Assembly (NCBI RefSeq): GCF_000801295.1
Contig: NZ_AP012978.1
Span: 1,674,001-1,738,000 of the forward strand
Direction: 5' to 3'
Length of the DNA stretch: 64,000 bases
Source of the DNA: an endosymbiont of unidentified scaly snail isolate Monju
GTDB lineage: Bacteria > Pseudomonadota > Gammaproteobacteria > Chromatiales > Chromatiaceae
Shown: in pieces, positions 53,354-63,777 of the stretch
Layout of the letters: every line of letters starts with the position of its first letter
Position numbering within the stretch: position 1 is the stretch's first letter
Program-made: the position numbers and the translations under genes
The notes under the pieces: generated by a model
Database searches by the model: none
The model's input: only the letters and a program-made list of their open reading frames with translations
What the model was told of the DNA's origin: nothing

Positions 53354-53644
53354 GTGAACGAAAAGGAATTCGACGAACTGAAGACGCGCATCGCCGATGC
53401 GGCTGCACGCCACGATATCGAATGGGAGTGCGAGCACTGCAAGATCGATAGCGAATGGTGGTACGACATCAATGATGTCGATGAATACGGGCGCCAGTGG
53501 GTCGATGACGCGGTCGCCTATCTGCTCGTACGCCGTCTGATCGTCGAACGCAACGGCCTGGTCATGTTCGTCGATTCACCCAAGGTCGTTCCACCCGATT
53601 TCAATCCCGACCACGAACCCGACTCCTCCCTGGTCAACCCCTGA
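53354..53644 (+). CDS. Small acidic hypothetical protein
   Basis: 96 residues from a GTG preceded by GGGAGAAA. Acidic and Trp-rich in the middle (IEWECEHC, SEWWYDINDVDEYGRQWVDDAVAYLL), with a Cys pair CEHC that could bind metal. No family recognised. Codon use and the good ribosome site support a real gene; it follows the DUF2853 gene by 76 bases. Confidence 0.6.
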   Translation: MNEKEFDELKTRIADAAARHDIEWECEHCKIDSEWWYDINDVDEYGRQWVDDAVAYLLVRRLIVERNGLVMFVDSPKVVPPDFNPDHEPDSSLVNP

Positions 53645-53706
53645 GATCGATCGCCGACCGACAGGGACCAGGCGCTCCGGCGCCTGCCAGGGGCGGTCCC
53701 TTGTCC

Positions 53707-56332
53707 TCAGTGAAAATCCCGGGAACATACCGGCAGTTCGCCGAGCAGATCGCTGTGATCTTCCAGCACCCGACCGACCAGGTGCTGCACCCCCTCGGCG
53801 CGCTGGACCTCCACTTCCGCGCCCAGCAGCCCCGCTGCCCAGCACGATACGCCGCTCACGCTCGGCCAGGTCGGCCCAGATCAGCAGGTTCTGGGTACCG
53901 GTCTCGTCCTCGAGGGTGATATACACCGCCCGCCCCTTGCCGGGCCGCTGACGGATCAGCACCAGCCCGGCGGTGCGCGCGCAGACTCAGCCCCAGGGCG
54001 TGGTAATCGGCCAGCACCGAGCATCCCCGACTCGGTGGATCCAGCGCCGGACGCACCCGGTCCTGCCCGGGATGCGGAAACAACGGCAGCTGCGGTTCCA
54101 CGCCAGCCACCGTCCAGGCCGCTGCGTGGCGATGCCCGGCCAGCCCGTGCAGGGCATCGGCCGCGGCCAGTGCCTTCAGCTCGCGCCGGGACAGGCCGGC
54201 ACGACGCGCCAGATCGTCCACATCCTGGAAATCGCCCTGGGCGCGCACCGCCACCAGGCGTTCGCCCGCCGCGCGTGACAACCCCTTGATCATCCGCAGT
54301 CCCAGGCGCAGTACCGGACGTGCAGGTTCATCGTCCGCAGGCTCCAGGGTGCAGTCCCAGTCGCTGGAGCGCACATCCGCCGGGCGGACCTCCACTCCGT
54401 GTTCGCGGGCGTCGCGCACCAGTTGCGCCGGCGCGTAGAAGCCCATCGGCTGGCTGTTGAGCAGGGCCGCGCAGAAGGCCGCCGGGTGATGGCACTTGAG
54501 CCAGGCCGAGGCATAGGCCAGCAGGGCGAAGCTGGCAGCATGTGACTCGGGGAAGCCGTATTCGCCAAAGCCCAGGATCTGACGGTAGATACGTTCGGCG
54601 AAGTCGCGCGCATAGCCGCGCTCGGCCATGCCGCGCAACAGACGCTCGCGCCAGGGCGCCAGCCCACCGCGCCGCCGCCAGGCCGCCATCGCCCGGCGCA
54701 GGCCATCGGCCTCGCCGGCGCTGAACCCCGCTGCGACCATCGCCAGGCGGATCACCTGCTCCTGAAAGATGGGCACCCCCAGGGTACGTTCGAGTACCTC
54801 ACGCACCGCCTCCGAGGGATATTCCACCGGCTCCACCCCCTGCCGCCGGCGCAGGTAGGGATGCACCATGTCGCCCTGGATAGGGCCAGGGCGCACGATA
54901 GCCACCTCGATGACCAGATCATAGAAAGTGCGCGGCTTCAGGCGCGCCAGCATGGCCATCTGCGCGCGCGACTCGATCTGGAAGACACCGATGGTATCCG
55001 CACGGCGAATCATGGCGTAAGTGGCCGGATCCTCGGGCGGGATGTCGGCCAGCGTCGAGTGCCTCTTCCCGCCTGCCCCCTCCCGGCCTCCAGCCCCAGG
55101 GCACGTCCCACGTCACGGATGGCGCTGCGCACCCGCCAGGTGATGACCGTCGCCGCCAGTGCCGCGCGCTCGCGACCATAACGCCGGTAGATATACTGGA
55201 CGACCTCTTCACGACGCTCGTGCTCGAAGTCCACGTCGATGTCCGGCGGCTCATCCCGCTCGCGCGAGACGAAACGCTCGAACAGCAGGTTCATGCGCGA
55301 CGGATCGACCTCGGTGATGCCCAGGCAGTAGCAGACCGCCGAGTTCGCCGCCGAGCCCCGTCCCTGGCAGAGAATGCCGCGGCCGCGCGCGAAGCGCACG
55401 ATGTCCCACACAGTGAGGAAATAGGCCTCGTAGCGCAGCTCGGCGATCAATGCCAGCTCGTGCTCGATCTGCGCGCGCACCGAGTCCGGGCAACCGTCCG
55501 GCCAGCGGACCTGCATGCCCTGCTCCACCTGCTCGCGCAGGAAGTCGTGGGGATCACGGCCGGCCGGTACCACGTCGTCGGGGTAGTCGTAGCGCAGCTC
55601 GTCGAGCGAGAAGGTGCACAGCGCCGCGATGCGCAGGGTCTCGGCCAGCAGCGCGGCCGGGTAGCATGTACGCAGCGCCTCGAGTGGCCGCAGGTGGCGC
55701 TCGCCATTGACCAGCGCTGCCTCGCCCAGCGTCTCCAGCGTGCATCCCAGGCGGATGGCGCTCAGGGTATCGGCCAGGGCGCGCCGCCCGCGCACGTGCA
55801 TCAGCACATCGCCCACCGCGACGAGCGGCAGGCCGTGCCGGCTCGCGGCATCCTGGGCCTGTTCGAGCCGCTGCGCATCGTCTCCCTCATTCAACAGGGC
55901 CAGCGCCAGCCAGCCACGCCCGGCAAAGCATTCGGCAAACCAGGCAAACGCATCTTCCGGCGCATCGGCTGCCAGCAGGGCCAAGCAGACGTCCAGCTCC
56001 GCACAATCACCTCGTGACAGCCGGTAGTCGCCCTTTGTCGCCTGCCTGCGCGCACGGGTGATCAGGCGACACAACTGCCCGTAACCCCGGCGGTTGCGCG
56101 CCAGCAGCGTCAGGTCATCGCCCTCGGCCAGACGAAAACGCGCGCCCACGAGCAACCGCAGACCCGCCGCCTTCACCGCCCGGTGCGCCTGCACCACCCC
56201 GGCTACCGAGCACTCGTCGGTGAGCGCCAGCGCGGCATAGCCCAGCGCCGCTGCACGCTCGACCAGTTCGCCCGGATGCGAGGCCCCCTGCAGAAAGCTG
56301 TAATTGCTGCGGCACTGGAGTTCGGCGTACAT
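53707..56332 (-). pseudogene. dnaE2: Error-prone DNA polymerase DnaE2, multiply disrupted
   Basis: The N-terminal PHP domain (ELQCRSNYSFLQGASHPGELV) and first catalytic Asp pair (PPDIDVDFEHERREEVVQY) are read from 56332. Near 55090 the frame breaks: about 150 codons holding FPRHLSQHVGGF and the third catalytic Asp are missing. Sequence resumes at [20 protein letters not shown] in another frame. A second deletion of about 30 codons follows LGLSLRAH near 53975. An extra base in CCCC at 53830-53833 shifts the last part (LLGAEVEVQRAEGVQHLVGR). The end is VCSRDFH. No imuA or imuB is adjacent. As written it cannot make a working polymerase. Confidence 0.88.
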
Positions 56333-56425
56333 GGCCCGGCGACCGAAAACAGGGGAACACGGACCGGATGGTCCGATGGGGAACAAATATAGAACACTTG
56401 CGAATTGCCGGGCAAGCCGCGCCGT

Positions 56426-57571
56426 TCAGTGCGCAGCGGGCACGATCCGTTTCGGGCGCCGCCAGAAACGCCGACGCATCGCCGGGCGCCAGTGCCAGGT
56501 CTGGCCGGAGGCATCGTACAGGGTCAGCGACTCGCCGAGCAGCGGGGCGAGCCGTTCGTCGAATCGCTGCAGGGCCTGACACCAGGCCGCGAAATCACCG
56601 TCGAGTACGGCGAGGCCGGGAGACAGCTCGAGCAGCAGCCGATCGGGACCGGTCGCCCGGGCGCTGCGCAGAAGCCCGGTGAACAGGGCATGGGTTTCCC
56701 CCTCCCAGCCTCCCCCGTAAACGGGGGAGGAGCCATCCTCCTCCCGGCCTCCCCCGCTTGCGGAGGAGGGGTTGAGGGGGTTGCCGCTGACGGTGGAGGC
56801 GCCTTCCCCCTCCCCGCTCGCGGGGAGGGTCGGGGTGGGGCCTTCCGACTGCCCCCTCCCGGCCTCCCCCGCATGCGGAGGAGGGGCTGTCGAGGTGGTT
56901 GCCGCATGCATGCCGCCGATCCACCCGCCAGGCACCGGCGGCAGCCGCCCTGCCCCGCTGAACCACAGGCCGTTGACCGGCCACAGACCGCGGGCCTCGC
57001 GTTCGGCATTGACCGGCAGGCCGTGGAACAGCATCTGCACCTCGTTGAGCAGGGCACGCCAATAGCGGGCCTGCTCGCCTTCCGGCAGGAAGTGGTCGAT
57101 GTTGCGGCCGAGGATGTCGGCCAGCGGATGAAAACGTGCACGAGGCTCCTGTTCGACGGCGAGATACCAGCGGTCCGGATGGGGCGCGAGCAGTTCCAGC
57201 CCATCCTCGACGAAGTGCCGGTTGAAGGCCTCGACGAAGGCAGCGGTCTCTTCGGCTGACAGCGAGTGGTCGTGGAAGTCGAGGGCCAGCAGCCGGTCCT
57301 GGTCGGGCACCAGGTGCACGGGATGGGCATGCAGCAGCACACGCGACGCCTCCACCCCCCCGGCGTCGGCCGCATGGCACAGGGCGGCGGTCGCTGCGGG
57401 ATCGGCATCGACGCCGAACAGGGCGAAGGCCACCTCGGCAATGCTCCCGCCGCCCGGCCCGCGCTCGCCGCGCGCCAGCAGGGTCTCGAGCGCAGGCAGG
57501 CGTGGGGCCTCCCCCGCCTCGGCGAAGCGGGGGAAGGGCCCCAGCAGACCGGGAACGAGCAGGTGGATCAA
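56426..57571 (-). CDS. Phosphoglycerate mutase-like protein (COG4255 type) with repeat-derived insert
   Basis: 381 residues. The N-terminus MIHLLVPGLLGPF, ALFGVDADP, HAHPVHLVPDQDRLLALDFHD and LNEVQMLFHGLPVNAEREARG, WPVNGLWFSGAGRLP match a proteobacterial family annotated as cofactor-independent phosphoglycerate mutase-like; the true activity is not established. Residues about 229-291 are Gly/Pro-rich and are encoded by a cluster of palindromic repeats that stays in frame. The start overlaps the hom stop, in an alaC-hom operon. thrC, often found here, is absent. Confidence 0.65.
   Translation of the reverse strand: MIHLLVPGLLGPFPRFAEAGEAPRLPALETLLARGERGPGGGSIAEVAFALFGVDADPAATAALCHAADAGGVEASRVLLHAHPVHLVPDQDRLLALDFHDHSLSAEETAAFVEAFNRHFVEDGLELLAPHPDRWYLAVEQEPRARFHPLADILGRNIDHFLPEGEQARYWRALLNEVQMLFHGLPVNAEREARGLWPVNGLWFSGAGRLPPVPGGWIGGMHAATTSTAPPPHAGEAGRGQSEGPTPTLPASGEGEGASTVSGNPLNPSSASGGGREEDGSSPVYGGGWEGETHALFTGLLRSARATGPDRLLLELSPGLAVLDGDFAAWCQALQRFDERLAPLLGESLTLYDASGQTWHWRPAMRRRFWRRPKRIVPAAH
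56697..56886. repeat. Cluster of GC palindromic repeats inside a coding region
   Basis: At least three hairpins built from CCTCCCCCG and CGGAGGAGG or CGGGGAGG arms. Spacers include GGCGCCTTCCCCCTCCCCGC and GGTCGGGGTGGGGCC. This is a widespread type of proteobacterial interspersed repeat. It lies wholly within the phosphoglycerate mutase-like gene and adds no stop. Confidence 0.85.
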
Positions 57572-58878
57572 CTCAGGGTTTCGACCCGGATGCGGGTGAC
57601 CGGCCCGGTGATGGCGTCGAGCGCCTCGATGCGCGCAATGGCGTCGTTCATCTGCGCCTCGCGCACACGGCGGGTGAGCATCACCACCGGCACCTCGGTC
57701 TCACCCTCGGCAGGCTCCTTCTGGTGCATGGCCTCGATGCTGATACCGGCATCGCCGAGGATGCCGGCCACCGCCGCAACCACGCCGGGGCGGTCCTGCG
57801 CGGTCATGCGCAGGTAATAGGCGGTCTCGATCTGCTCGATGGGCAACACCGGCAGGTCGGACAGCTCGTCGGGCTGGAAGGCCAGGTGCGGCACCCGGTT
57901 CTCCGGGTCGGTGGTCAGCGTGCGGGTGACGTCGATGATGTCGGCCACCACCGCCGAGGCGGTAGGCAGCGAGCCCGCGCCCGCACCGTAATACAGGGTC
58001 GGCCCCACGGCGTCGCCCTTGACCAGCACCGCGTTCATCACGCCGTCGACGTTGGCGATCAGCCGCCGCTCGGGGATCAGGGTGGGATGCACCCGCAGCT
58101 CCACGCCCTCGGCGGTCTTGCGGGCCACCCCCAGGTGCTTGATGCGATAGCCCAGTTCCTCGGCCCAGGTCACGTCCTGCGGCTCGATGCGCGAGATGCC
58201 CTCGGTGAAGCAGCGGTCGAACTGCAGCGGGATACCAAAGGCCAGCGAGGCGAGGATGGTGAGCTTGTGCGCCGCGTCAATGCCTTCGACATCGAAGGTG
58301 GGATCGGCCTCGGCATAGCCCAGGGCCTGCGCCTCGGCGAGCACGTCGGCGAAGTCGCGGCCCTTGTCGCGCATCTCGGTGAGAATGAAGTTGCCGGTGC
58401 CGTTGATGATGCCGGCGATCCACTCGATGTGGTTGGCCGCCAGCCCCTCGCGCAGCGCCTTGATGATGGGGATACCGCCGGCCACCGCCGCCTCGAAGGC
58501 CACGGTCACGCCCTTCTCCTGGGCAGCGGCGAAGATCTCGTTGCCGTGCAGGGCGATCAGCGCCTTGTTGGCGGTGACCACGTGCTTGCCGTTGGCGATC
58601 GCCTCGAGCACCAGCTCGCGCGCCGGCGAGTAGCCACCGATCAGCTCGACCACGATATCCACCTCGGGCTCGCGCACCACCGAGAAGGCATCGTCGCTCA
58701 CCTGCACACGATCCAGCCCTTCCAGCGCCGAGGGATCGTATTCCCGCGCCGCGGCATGGCTGACCACGATCTCGCGACCGGCGCGACGCGCGATCTCGGC
58801 AGCGTTGCGCACCAGCACGTTGAGGGTGCCGCCACCGACGGTCCCCAGTCCCAGCAGTCCCACCTTGACGGGTTTCAC
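57568..58878 (-). CDS. hom: Homoserine dehydrogenase
   Basis: 436 residues from a GTG at 58878 preceded by GGGAGAGAA. The NAD(P) loop is VGLLGLGTVGGG. KHVVTANKALIA and the catalytic segment GIINGTGNFILTEM then YAEADPTFDVEGIDAAHKL follow. A C-terminal ACT domain (YYLRMTAQDRPGVVAAVAGIL) gives threonine feedback control. It reduces aspartate semialdehyde to homoserine. Downstream of the aminotransferase gene and overlapping the next gene. Confidence 0.96.
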   Translation of the reverse strand: MKPVKVGLLGLGTVGGGTLNVLVRNAAEIARRAGREIVVSHAAAREYDPSALEGLDRVQVSDDAFSVVREPEVDIVVELIGGYSPARELVLEAIANGKHVVTANKALIALHGNEIFAAAQEKGVTVAFEAAVAGGIPIIKALREGLAANHIEWIAGIINGTGNFILTEMRDKGRDFADVLAEAQALGYAEADPTFDVEGIDAAHKLTILASLAFGIPLQFDRCFTEGISRIEPQDVTWAEELGYRIKHLGVARKTAEGVELRVHPTLIPERRLIANVDGVMNAVLVKGDAVGPTLYYGAGAGSLPTASAVVADIIDVTRTLTTDPENRVPHLAFQPDELSDLPVLPIEQIETAYYLRMTAQDRPGVVAAVAGILGDAGISIEAMHQKEPAEGETEVPVVMLTRRVREAQMNDAIARIEALDAITGPVTRIRVETLS

Positions 58879-58906
58879 AGCCTTCTCTCTCCCGTTTGTT
58901 GCATTG

Positions 58907-60118
58907 TCAGCCGGCTTCGGCGAGCACGCCGTCGCGACGGAACATGTCGCGGATGCCACGCACCGCCTGCCGGGTGCGGTGTTCGTTCTCGATCAGCCCG
59001 AAGCGTACGTGGTCGTCGCCGAATTCACCGAAGCCGATGCCAGGCGAGACCGCCACCTTGGCATCGCGCAGCAGCTTCTTGGAGAACTCCAGCGAGCCCA
59101 TCTCGCGGTACGGCTCGGGGATGGGCGCCCAGACGAACATGGTCGCCTTCGGCTTTTCGATGTGCCAGCCGATGTTGGCCAGGCCGTCGCAGAGCACGTC
59201 GCGCCGGCGCTGGTACATGCTGCGGATCTCCTCCACGCAGTCCTGCGGACCTTCGAGCGCGGTGATCGCCGCCACCTGGATGGGCGTGAACATGCCGTAG
59301 TCCAGGTAGGACTTGATGCGCGCCAGGGCAGCGACCAGGGTCTTGTTGCCGACCATGAAGCCGACCCGCCAGCCCGGCATGTTGTAGCTTTTCGACAGCG
59401 AGAAGAACTCTACCGCGATGTCCTCGGCACCCGGCACCTGGAGGATGGAGGGCGCCTGGTAACCGTCGAACACGATGTCGGCATAGGCCAGGTCCTGCAC
59501 CACCCAGATGCCATGTTCCCTGGCGATGGCGATCACCCGCTCGAAGAAGGCCAGGTCCACGCACTCGGTGGTGGGATTGCCCGGGTAGTTGAGCACCAGC
59601 ATCTTGGGCCGCGGCCAGGACTCGCGGATGGCGTTCTCCAGCGACTCGAAGAAATCATGCTCGGCACTCACCGGCACGTGGCGCACATCGGCCCCGGCGA
59701 TGATGAAGCCGTAGGGATGGATGGGATAGGCCGGGTTGGGTACCAGCACCGAGTCGCCCGGTCCCATGCAGGCCAGCGCCAGGTGCGCCAGCCCTTCCTT
59801 GGAGCCGATGGTGACGATGGCCTGGGTTTCGGGGTCCAGGTCCACGTCGTAGCGCCGCTTGTACCAGTTGCAGATGGCGCGACGCAGGCGCGGTATGCCC
59901 TTGGACATCGAATAGCGATGCGTGTCGCGGCGCTGCGCGGCCTCGACCAGCTTGTCCACGATGTGCTGTGGTGTGGGCTGGTCGGGGTTGCCCATGCCGA
60001 AGTCGATGATATCCTCACCCCGCGCACGCGCCGCCGCCTTGAGCTCGTTCACGATGGCGAACACATAGGGCGGCAGGCGTTGGATACGATAGAATTCTTC
60101 CATTTCGCGGGACGGCAC
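58907..60118 (-). CDS. alaC: Alanine transaminase-type PLP aminotransferase
   Basis: 403 residues from a GTG at 60118, chosen for its GAGG site. Class I aminotransferase fold with [40 protein letters not shown], and the PLP lysine in [15 protein letters not shown]. AlaC-type enzymes make alanine from pyruvate and glutamate. This gene directly precedes hom in many beta- and gammaproteobacteria. Substrate assignment is by family. Confidence 0.88.
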   Translation of the reverse strand: MPSREMEEFYRIQRLPPYVFAIVNELKAAARARGEDIIDFGMGNPDQPTPQHIVDKLVEAAQRRDTHRYSMSKGIPRLRRAICNWYKRRYDVDLDPETQAIVTIGSKEGLAHLALACMGPGDSVLVPNPAYPIHPYGFIIAGADVRHVPVSAEHDFFESLENAIRESWPRPKMLVLNYPGNPTTECVDLAFFERVIAIAREHGIWVVQDLAYADIVFDGYQAPSILQVPGAEDIAVEFFSLSKSYNMPGWRVGFMVGNKTLVAALARIKSYLDYGMFTPIQVAAITALEGPQDCVEEIRSMYQRRRDVLCDGLANIGWHIEKPKATMFVWAPIPEPYREMGSLEFSKKLLRDAKVAVSPGIGFGEFGDDHVRFGLIENEHRTRQAVRGIRDMFRRDGVLAEAG

Positions 60119-60226
60119 GGGAACCTCGCATGGCAGACGAAAAGCAAGCCCGTAACGCTACTGAGGGCCACCGGAATTGTCAATGAAACCCCTGCCCAAC
60201 TCCCCCCGGAAAGGAGACCCCTCCAT

Positions 60227-60610
60227 ATGAAGATGGTGCTCGACGATGCCGGCGGCCTCAACCTGATCGGCGCCTATGCGCCCGGCGAGGCACGCATCCA
60301 CGGCAAAACCTACCCGACCAGCCTACTGGTGTGGCCCCGGCGCATCGTCACCGACTGTCCCGTCGCCTCGATCGACACGCTGAACGCTGCCGACCTGGCC
60401 CCCATTCTCGAGGGCGCCCCCGAAGTCCTGGTGATCGGCACCGGCGAGCGCCAGCGCTTCCCCGACCCGGCGGTGCTCGCCCCGCTGATGACGGCACGCA
60501 TCGGCTACGAGGTCATGGACAATGCCGCGGCCTGCCGCACCTTCAATATCCTGCTTGCCGAAGGCCGCGAGGCCGCGCTGCTGTTGCTGGCGGACCCCGC
60601 CGCGGACTGA
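60227..60610 (+). CDS. Mth938-like domain protein (DUF498)
   Basis: 127 residues, with the ATG at 60227 after AAGGAGA. The pattern INLIGAY-like (LNLIGAYAPGEARIHGKTYPTSLLVWP), EVLVIGTGERQRFP and GYEVMDNAAACRTFNILLAEGR is that of the Mth938/NDUFAF3 family. In mitochondria this helps assemble complex I; the bacterial role is unknown. It precedes mltF by nine bases. Confidence 0.85.
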   Translation: MKMVLDDAGGLNLIGAYAPGEARIHGKTYPTSLLVWPRRIVTDCPVASIDTLNAADLAPILEGAPEVLVIGTGERQRFPDPAVLAPLMTARIGYEVMDNAAACRTFNILLAEGREAALLLLADPAAD

Positions 60611-60619
60611 ACCCTGCCG

Positions 60620-62056
60620 ATGCGCTGGCGCCAAATCGTTCTGCTGCTGATCCCGCTGTTCGTGCTGGCCGGCCAGATCGCCGCACTGGTGCTCGCTTCG
60701 CAGCGCCAGTCCGATCCGCTGACACGCCTGCTCGCCCGCGGCGAGCTGATCGTGGCTACCCGCGAATCGCCCAGTACCTGGTACCCCGGGGTCGAGGGTG
60801 CCACCGGTCCCGAACACGACCTGGTCGAGGGTTTTGCACAGGAACTGGGCGTGCATGCCCGCTTCGTGGTGGTGAACGACATCGATCGCCTGCTGGCCAT
60901 GACCCGCCAGGGCGCGGTGCACATGGCCGCAGCGGGGTTGACCATCACCCCCGAGCGCCAGCGTACCCTGCGTTTCTCGGTCCCGTACCAGCAGGTGCGC
61001 GAACAGCTCGTCTACCGTCGCGGCGACCGGCGCCCGCGCACGCTCGACGGCATCCCTCCCCTGGCCATCCAGGTGATCGCCGGCTCTGCCCATGAAGAGA
61101 CACTGAAGCAGCTGCACGAGCAACATCCCGCCCTGCAATGGATCGCGCGGCATCACATCGGCCTCCACGCCTTGCTCGAAGGCGTGGAGGCCGGCAACGT
61201 CCGCTTCACCGTGACCGACGACAACGAGCTGCTGCTGGCCAGCCGCATCTACCGCCACCTCGCCCCGGCCTTCGACCTGCGCAGCGACGCCGCGCTGGCC
61301 TGGGCCTTTCCCGCCTTCGGCAGCGACGCCCTGCGCCAGGCCGCTGACCGCTACCTGCAACGCATCCGCAAGAACGGCACCCTGCAACGCCTGCTCGAGC
61401 ACTACTATGGCCACGCCGGGCGGCTCAACTTTGTGGACAAGCGTGCCTTCCAGCGCCACCTGCGTGAACGCCTGCCGGCGCTGCGCCCCTTCTTCGAACA
61501 GGCCGAACGCCAGACCGGCATCGACTGGCGCCTGCTCGCCGCCATCGCCTACCAGGAATCACACTGGAACCCGAAGGCCGTCTCGCCCACCGGGGTGCGC
61601 GGCGTAATGATGCTCACCCAGGACACCGCCCGCCAGCTCGGCGTGAACGACCGCATCGACCCGCAACAGAGCGTCCTCGGCGGCGCGCGTTACCTGCGCA
61701 TCGTGGAAGAAAAGATACCGGAGCGCATCACCGAACCCGACCGCCTGTGGCTGACGCTCGCCGGCTACAACATCGGTTTCGGCCATCTCGAGGACGCACG
61801 CATCCTCACCCAGAAGGCCGGTGAAGACCCCGACCGCTGGTCGGCAGTGCGCCAGCACCTGCCGCGACTGAACCACCGAAAACTGGCCGAACAGCTACGC
61901 TACGGCAACGCCGACGGTGTGCAGGCAGTGGAATACGTGGAAAACATCCGCAACTACTACGACCTGCTGGTGTGGTACTACAATCACCCGGAGGATCTGA
62001 CGGTCCAGGAGGCACGCCGCCGGGTTCAGTCCTCGCCGTCACACTCCGCCAGGTGA
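60620..62056 (+). CDS. mltF: Membrane-bound lytic murein transglycosylase F
   Basis: 478 residues. An N-terminal membrane segment ([19 protein letters not shown]) is followed by a solute-binding-like regulatory domain (about 45-270, [36 protein letters not shown]) and a lysozyme-like domain with the catalytic Glu in [11 protein letters not shown] and [17 protein letters not shown]. It cleaves peptidoglycan to 1,6-anhydromuropeptides. Its end overlaps the convergent pgi by 31 bases. Confidence 0.95.
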   Translation: MRWRQIVLLLIPLFVLAGQIAALVLASQRQSDPLTRLLARGELIVATRESPSTWYPGVEGATGPEHDLVEGFAQELGVHARFVVVNDIDRLLAMTRQGAVHMAAAGLTITPERQRTLRFSVPYQQVREQLVYRRGDRRPRTLDGIPPLAIQVIAGSAHEETLKQLHEQHPALQWIARHHIGLHALLEGVEAGNVRFTVTDDNELLLASRIYRHLAPAFDLRSDAALAWAFPAFGSDALRQAADRYLQRIRKNGTLQRLLEHYYGHAGRLNFVDKRAFQRHLRERLPALRPFFEQAERQTGIDWRLLAAIAYQESHWNPKAVSPTGVRGVMMLTQDTARQLGVNDRIDPQQSVLGGARYLRIVEEKIPERITEPDRLWLTLAGYNIGFGHLEDARILTQKAGEDPDRWSAVRQHLPRLNHRKLAEQLRYGNADGVQAVEYVENIRNYYDLLVWYYNHPEDLTVQEARRRVQSSPSHSAR

Positions 62057-63687
62057 TAACGGCGTACCAGCGAGGCAGTGGAGCAGTCCACGCCCGGTGA
62101 ACAACTGATGTCCTCGAAGTCCTGGAGGATGTGACCGGCGAGCTGCTTGCCCAGCTCCACGCCCCACTGGTCGAAGGAATCCACACCCCAGACGATGCCC
62201 TGCACGAACACCTTGTGCTCGTAGAGCGCGATCAGCGAACCCAGGATGCGCGGGGTGAGGCGGTCGAACACCAGCAGGTTGCTCGGCCGATTGCCCGGAA
62301 ACGCACGGTGCGGCAGCAGCGCGCGGATACGCGCCTCGTCGAGACCCACGGCCTCCATCTCGGCGCGCGCCTCGGCCTCGGTACGGCCACGCATCAGCGC
62401 CTGCGCCTGGGCAAAACAGTTGGCCACCAGCTTCTCGTGGTGCCCGGGCAGATCATAGTGACTGCACAGGGGCAGGATGAAATCGACCGGGATCAGGCGC
62501 GTGCCCTGGTGCAGCAACTGGAAGAAGGAATGCTGCGCATCGGTGCCCACCGCGCCCCAGATCACGGGCCCGGTGTGGTAGCTCACCGGCCGCCCGTCGC
62601 GGGTCACGCGCTTGCCGTTGCTCTCCATGTCGAGCTGCTGCAGAAAGGCCGGCAGGTGCTCGAGGTGCTGGTAGTAAGGCACCACCGCGTGCGAATCGCA
62701 GCCACCGAAATTGAGATACCAGATGCCCAGCAGGGCCAGCACGATGGGCAGGTTGCGCTCGGGCGGGGCCTCGACGAAGTGCTCGTCCATGTCGTGCGCA
62801 CCGGCCAGCAGTTCCTCGAAGCGGTCCATGCCCACGGCCAGGGCGATCGGCAGGCCGATGCTCGACCACAGCGAATAGCGCCCACCAACCCAGTCCCAGA
62901 ACTCGAACATGTTGTGCGCGTCGATGCCGAAGGCACGCACCGCCTGGGTGTTGGTCGAGACCGCCACGAAGTGCCGCGCCACCGCCTCCTCGTTGTGCAG
63001 GCGTTCGAGCAGCCAGCGTCTTGCCGACTCCGCATTGGTGAGCGTGTCCTGGGTGGTGAAGGTCTTGGAAGCGACCACGAACAGGGTGGTCGACGGGTCC
63101 AGGTGCTGCAGCGTGCTGGCCAGGTGCGCACCATCGATGTTGGACACGAAGTGCACGCGCAGATCGTCGCGCTGGTAGGGTCGCAGCGCCTCGCAGACCA
63201 TCTTCGGGCCCAGACTGGAGCCGCCGATACCGATGTTCACCACGTCACGGATCGGCTGGCCGGTATAGCCCAGCCAGCGCCCGGCGCGTACATCCTCCGA
63301 AAAGGTGCGCATGCGCGAGAGCACCGAGCGGATCGCCGGCATCACATCACGCCCCTCGTGGCGGTAGTCGCGGTAGCCGAGATTGCGCAGCGCCATGTGC
63401 AGCACGGCGCGTCCCTCGGTGGTGTTGACCTTCTCGCCCCGCACCAGGCGGTCGCCCCAGCGCGACAGTTCGGCGGCCCTGGCCAGGTCGATGAGCAGCC
63501 GCATCGCTTTCTCATCGATCAGATTTTTGGAATAATCGAGGTCTATCCCGCAGGCTGACAGGCTGTACCGCTCACAGCGTTGCGGATCCCGGGCGAACAG
63601 GTCCCGCATGCGAATACCCCTCAACGACTGCCAGTGGCGCTCCAGCGCCTTCCATTCCGAGTCGATGAGTCCCTTGTCTTTCTGCAT
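62026..63687 (-). CDS. pgi: Glucose-6-phosphate isomerase
   Basis: 553 residues. [53 protein letters not shown] and the catalytic His region [27 protein letters not shown] are all present, as is [10 protein letters not shown] near the C-terminus. It interconverts glucose-6-phosphate and fructose-6-phosphate. Length fits the bacterial dimeric enzyme. It diverges from ppc. Confidence 0.97.
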   Translation of the reverse strand: MQKDKGLIDSEWKALERHWQSLRGIRMRDLFARDPQRCERYSLSACGIDLDYSKNLIDEKAMRLLIDLARAAELSRWGDRLVRGEKVNTTEGRAVLHMALRNLGYRDYRHEGRDVMPAIRSVLSRMRTFSEDVRAGRWLGYTGQPIRDVVNIGIGGSSLGPKMVCEALRPYQRDDLRVHFVSNIDGAHLASTLQHLDPSTTLFVVASKTFTTQDTLTNAESARRWLLERLHNEEAVARHFVAVSTNTQAVRAFGIDAHNMFEFWDWVGGRYSLWSSIGLPIALAVGMDRFEELLAGAHDMDEHFVEAPPERNLPIVLALLGIWYLNFGGCDSHAVVPYYQHLEHLPAFLQQLDMESNGKRVTRDGRPVSYHTGPVIWGAVGTDAQHSFFQLLHQGTRLIPVDFILPLCSHYDLPGHHEKLVANCFAQAQALMRGRTEAEARAEMEAVGLDEARIRALLPHRAFPGNRPSNLLVFDRLTPRILGSLIALYEHKVFVQGIVWGVDSFDQWGVELGKQLAGHILQDFEDISCSPGVDCSTASLVRRYHLAECDGED

Positions 63688-63777
63688 GACGGGCGCCTGA
63701 GTGCGATGCTCCCCTGAGTGGGAGCCGAGTATATCAACGCCCCGTCACGATGTGAGACAGCAACTGGAGTTTTCCCG

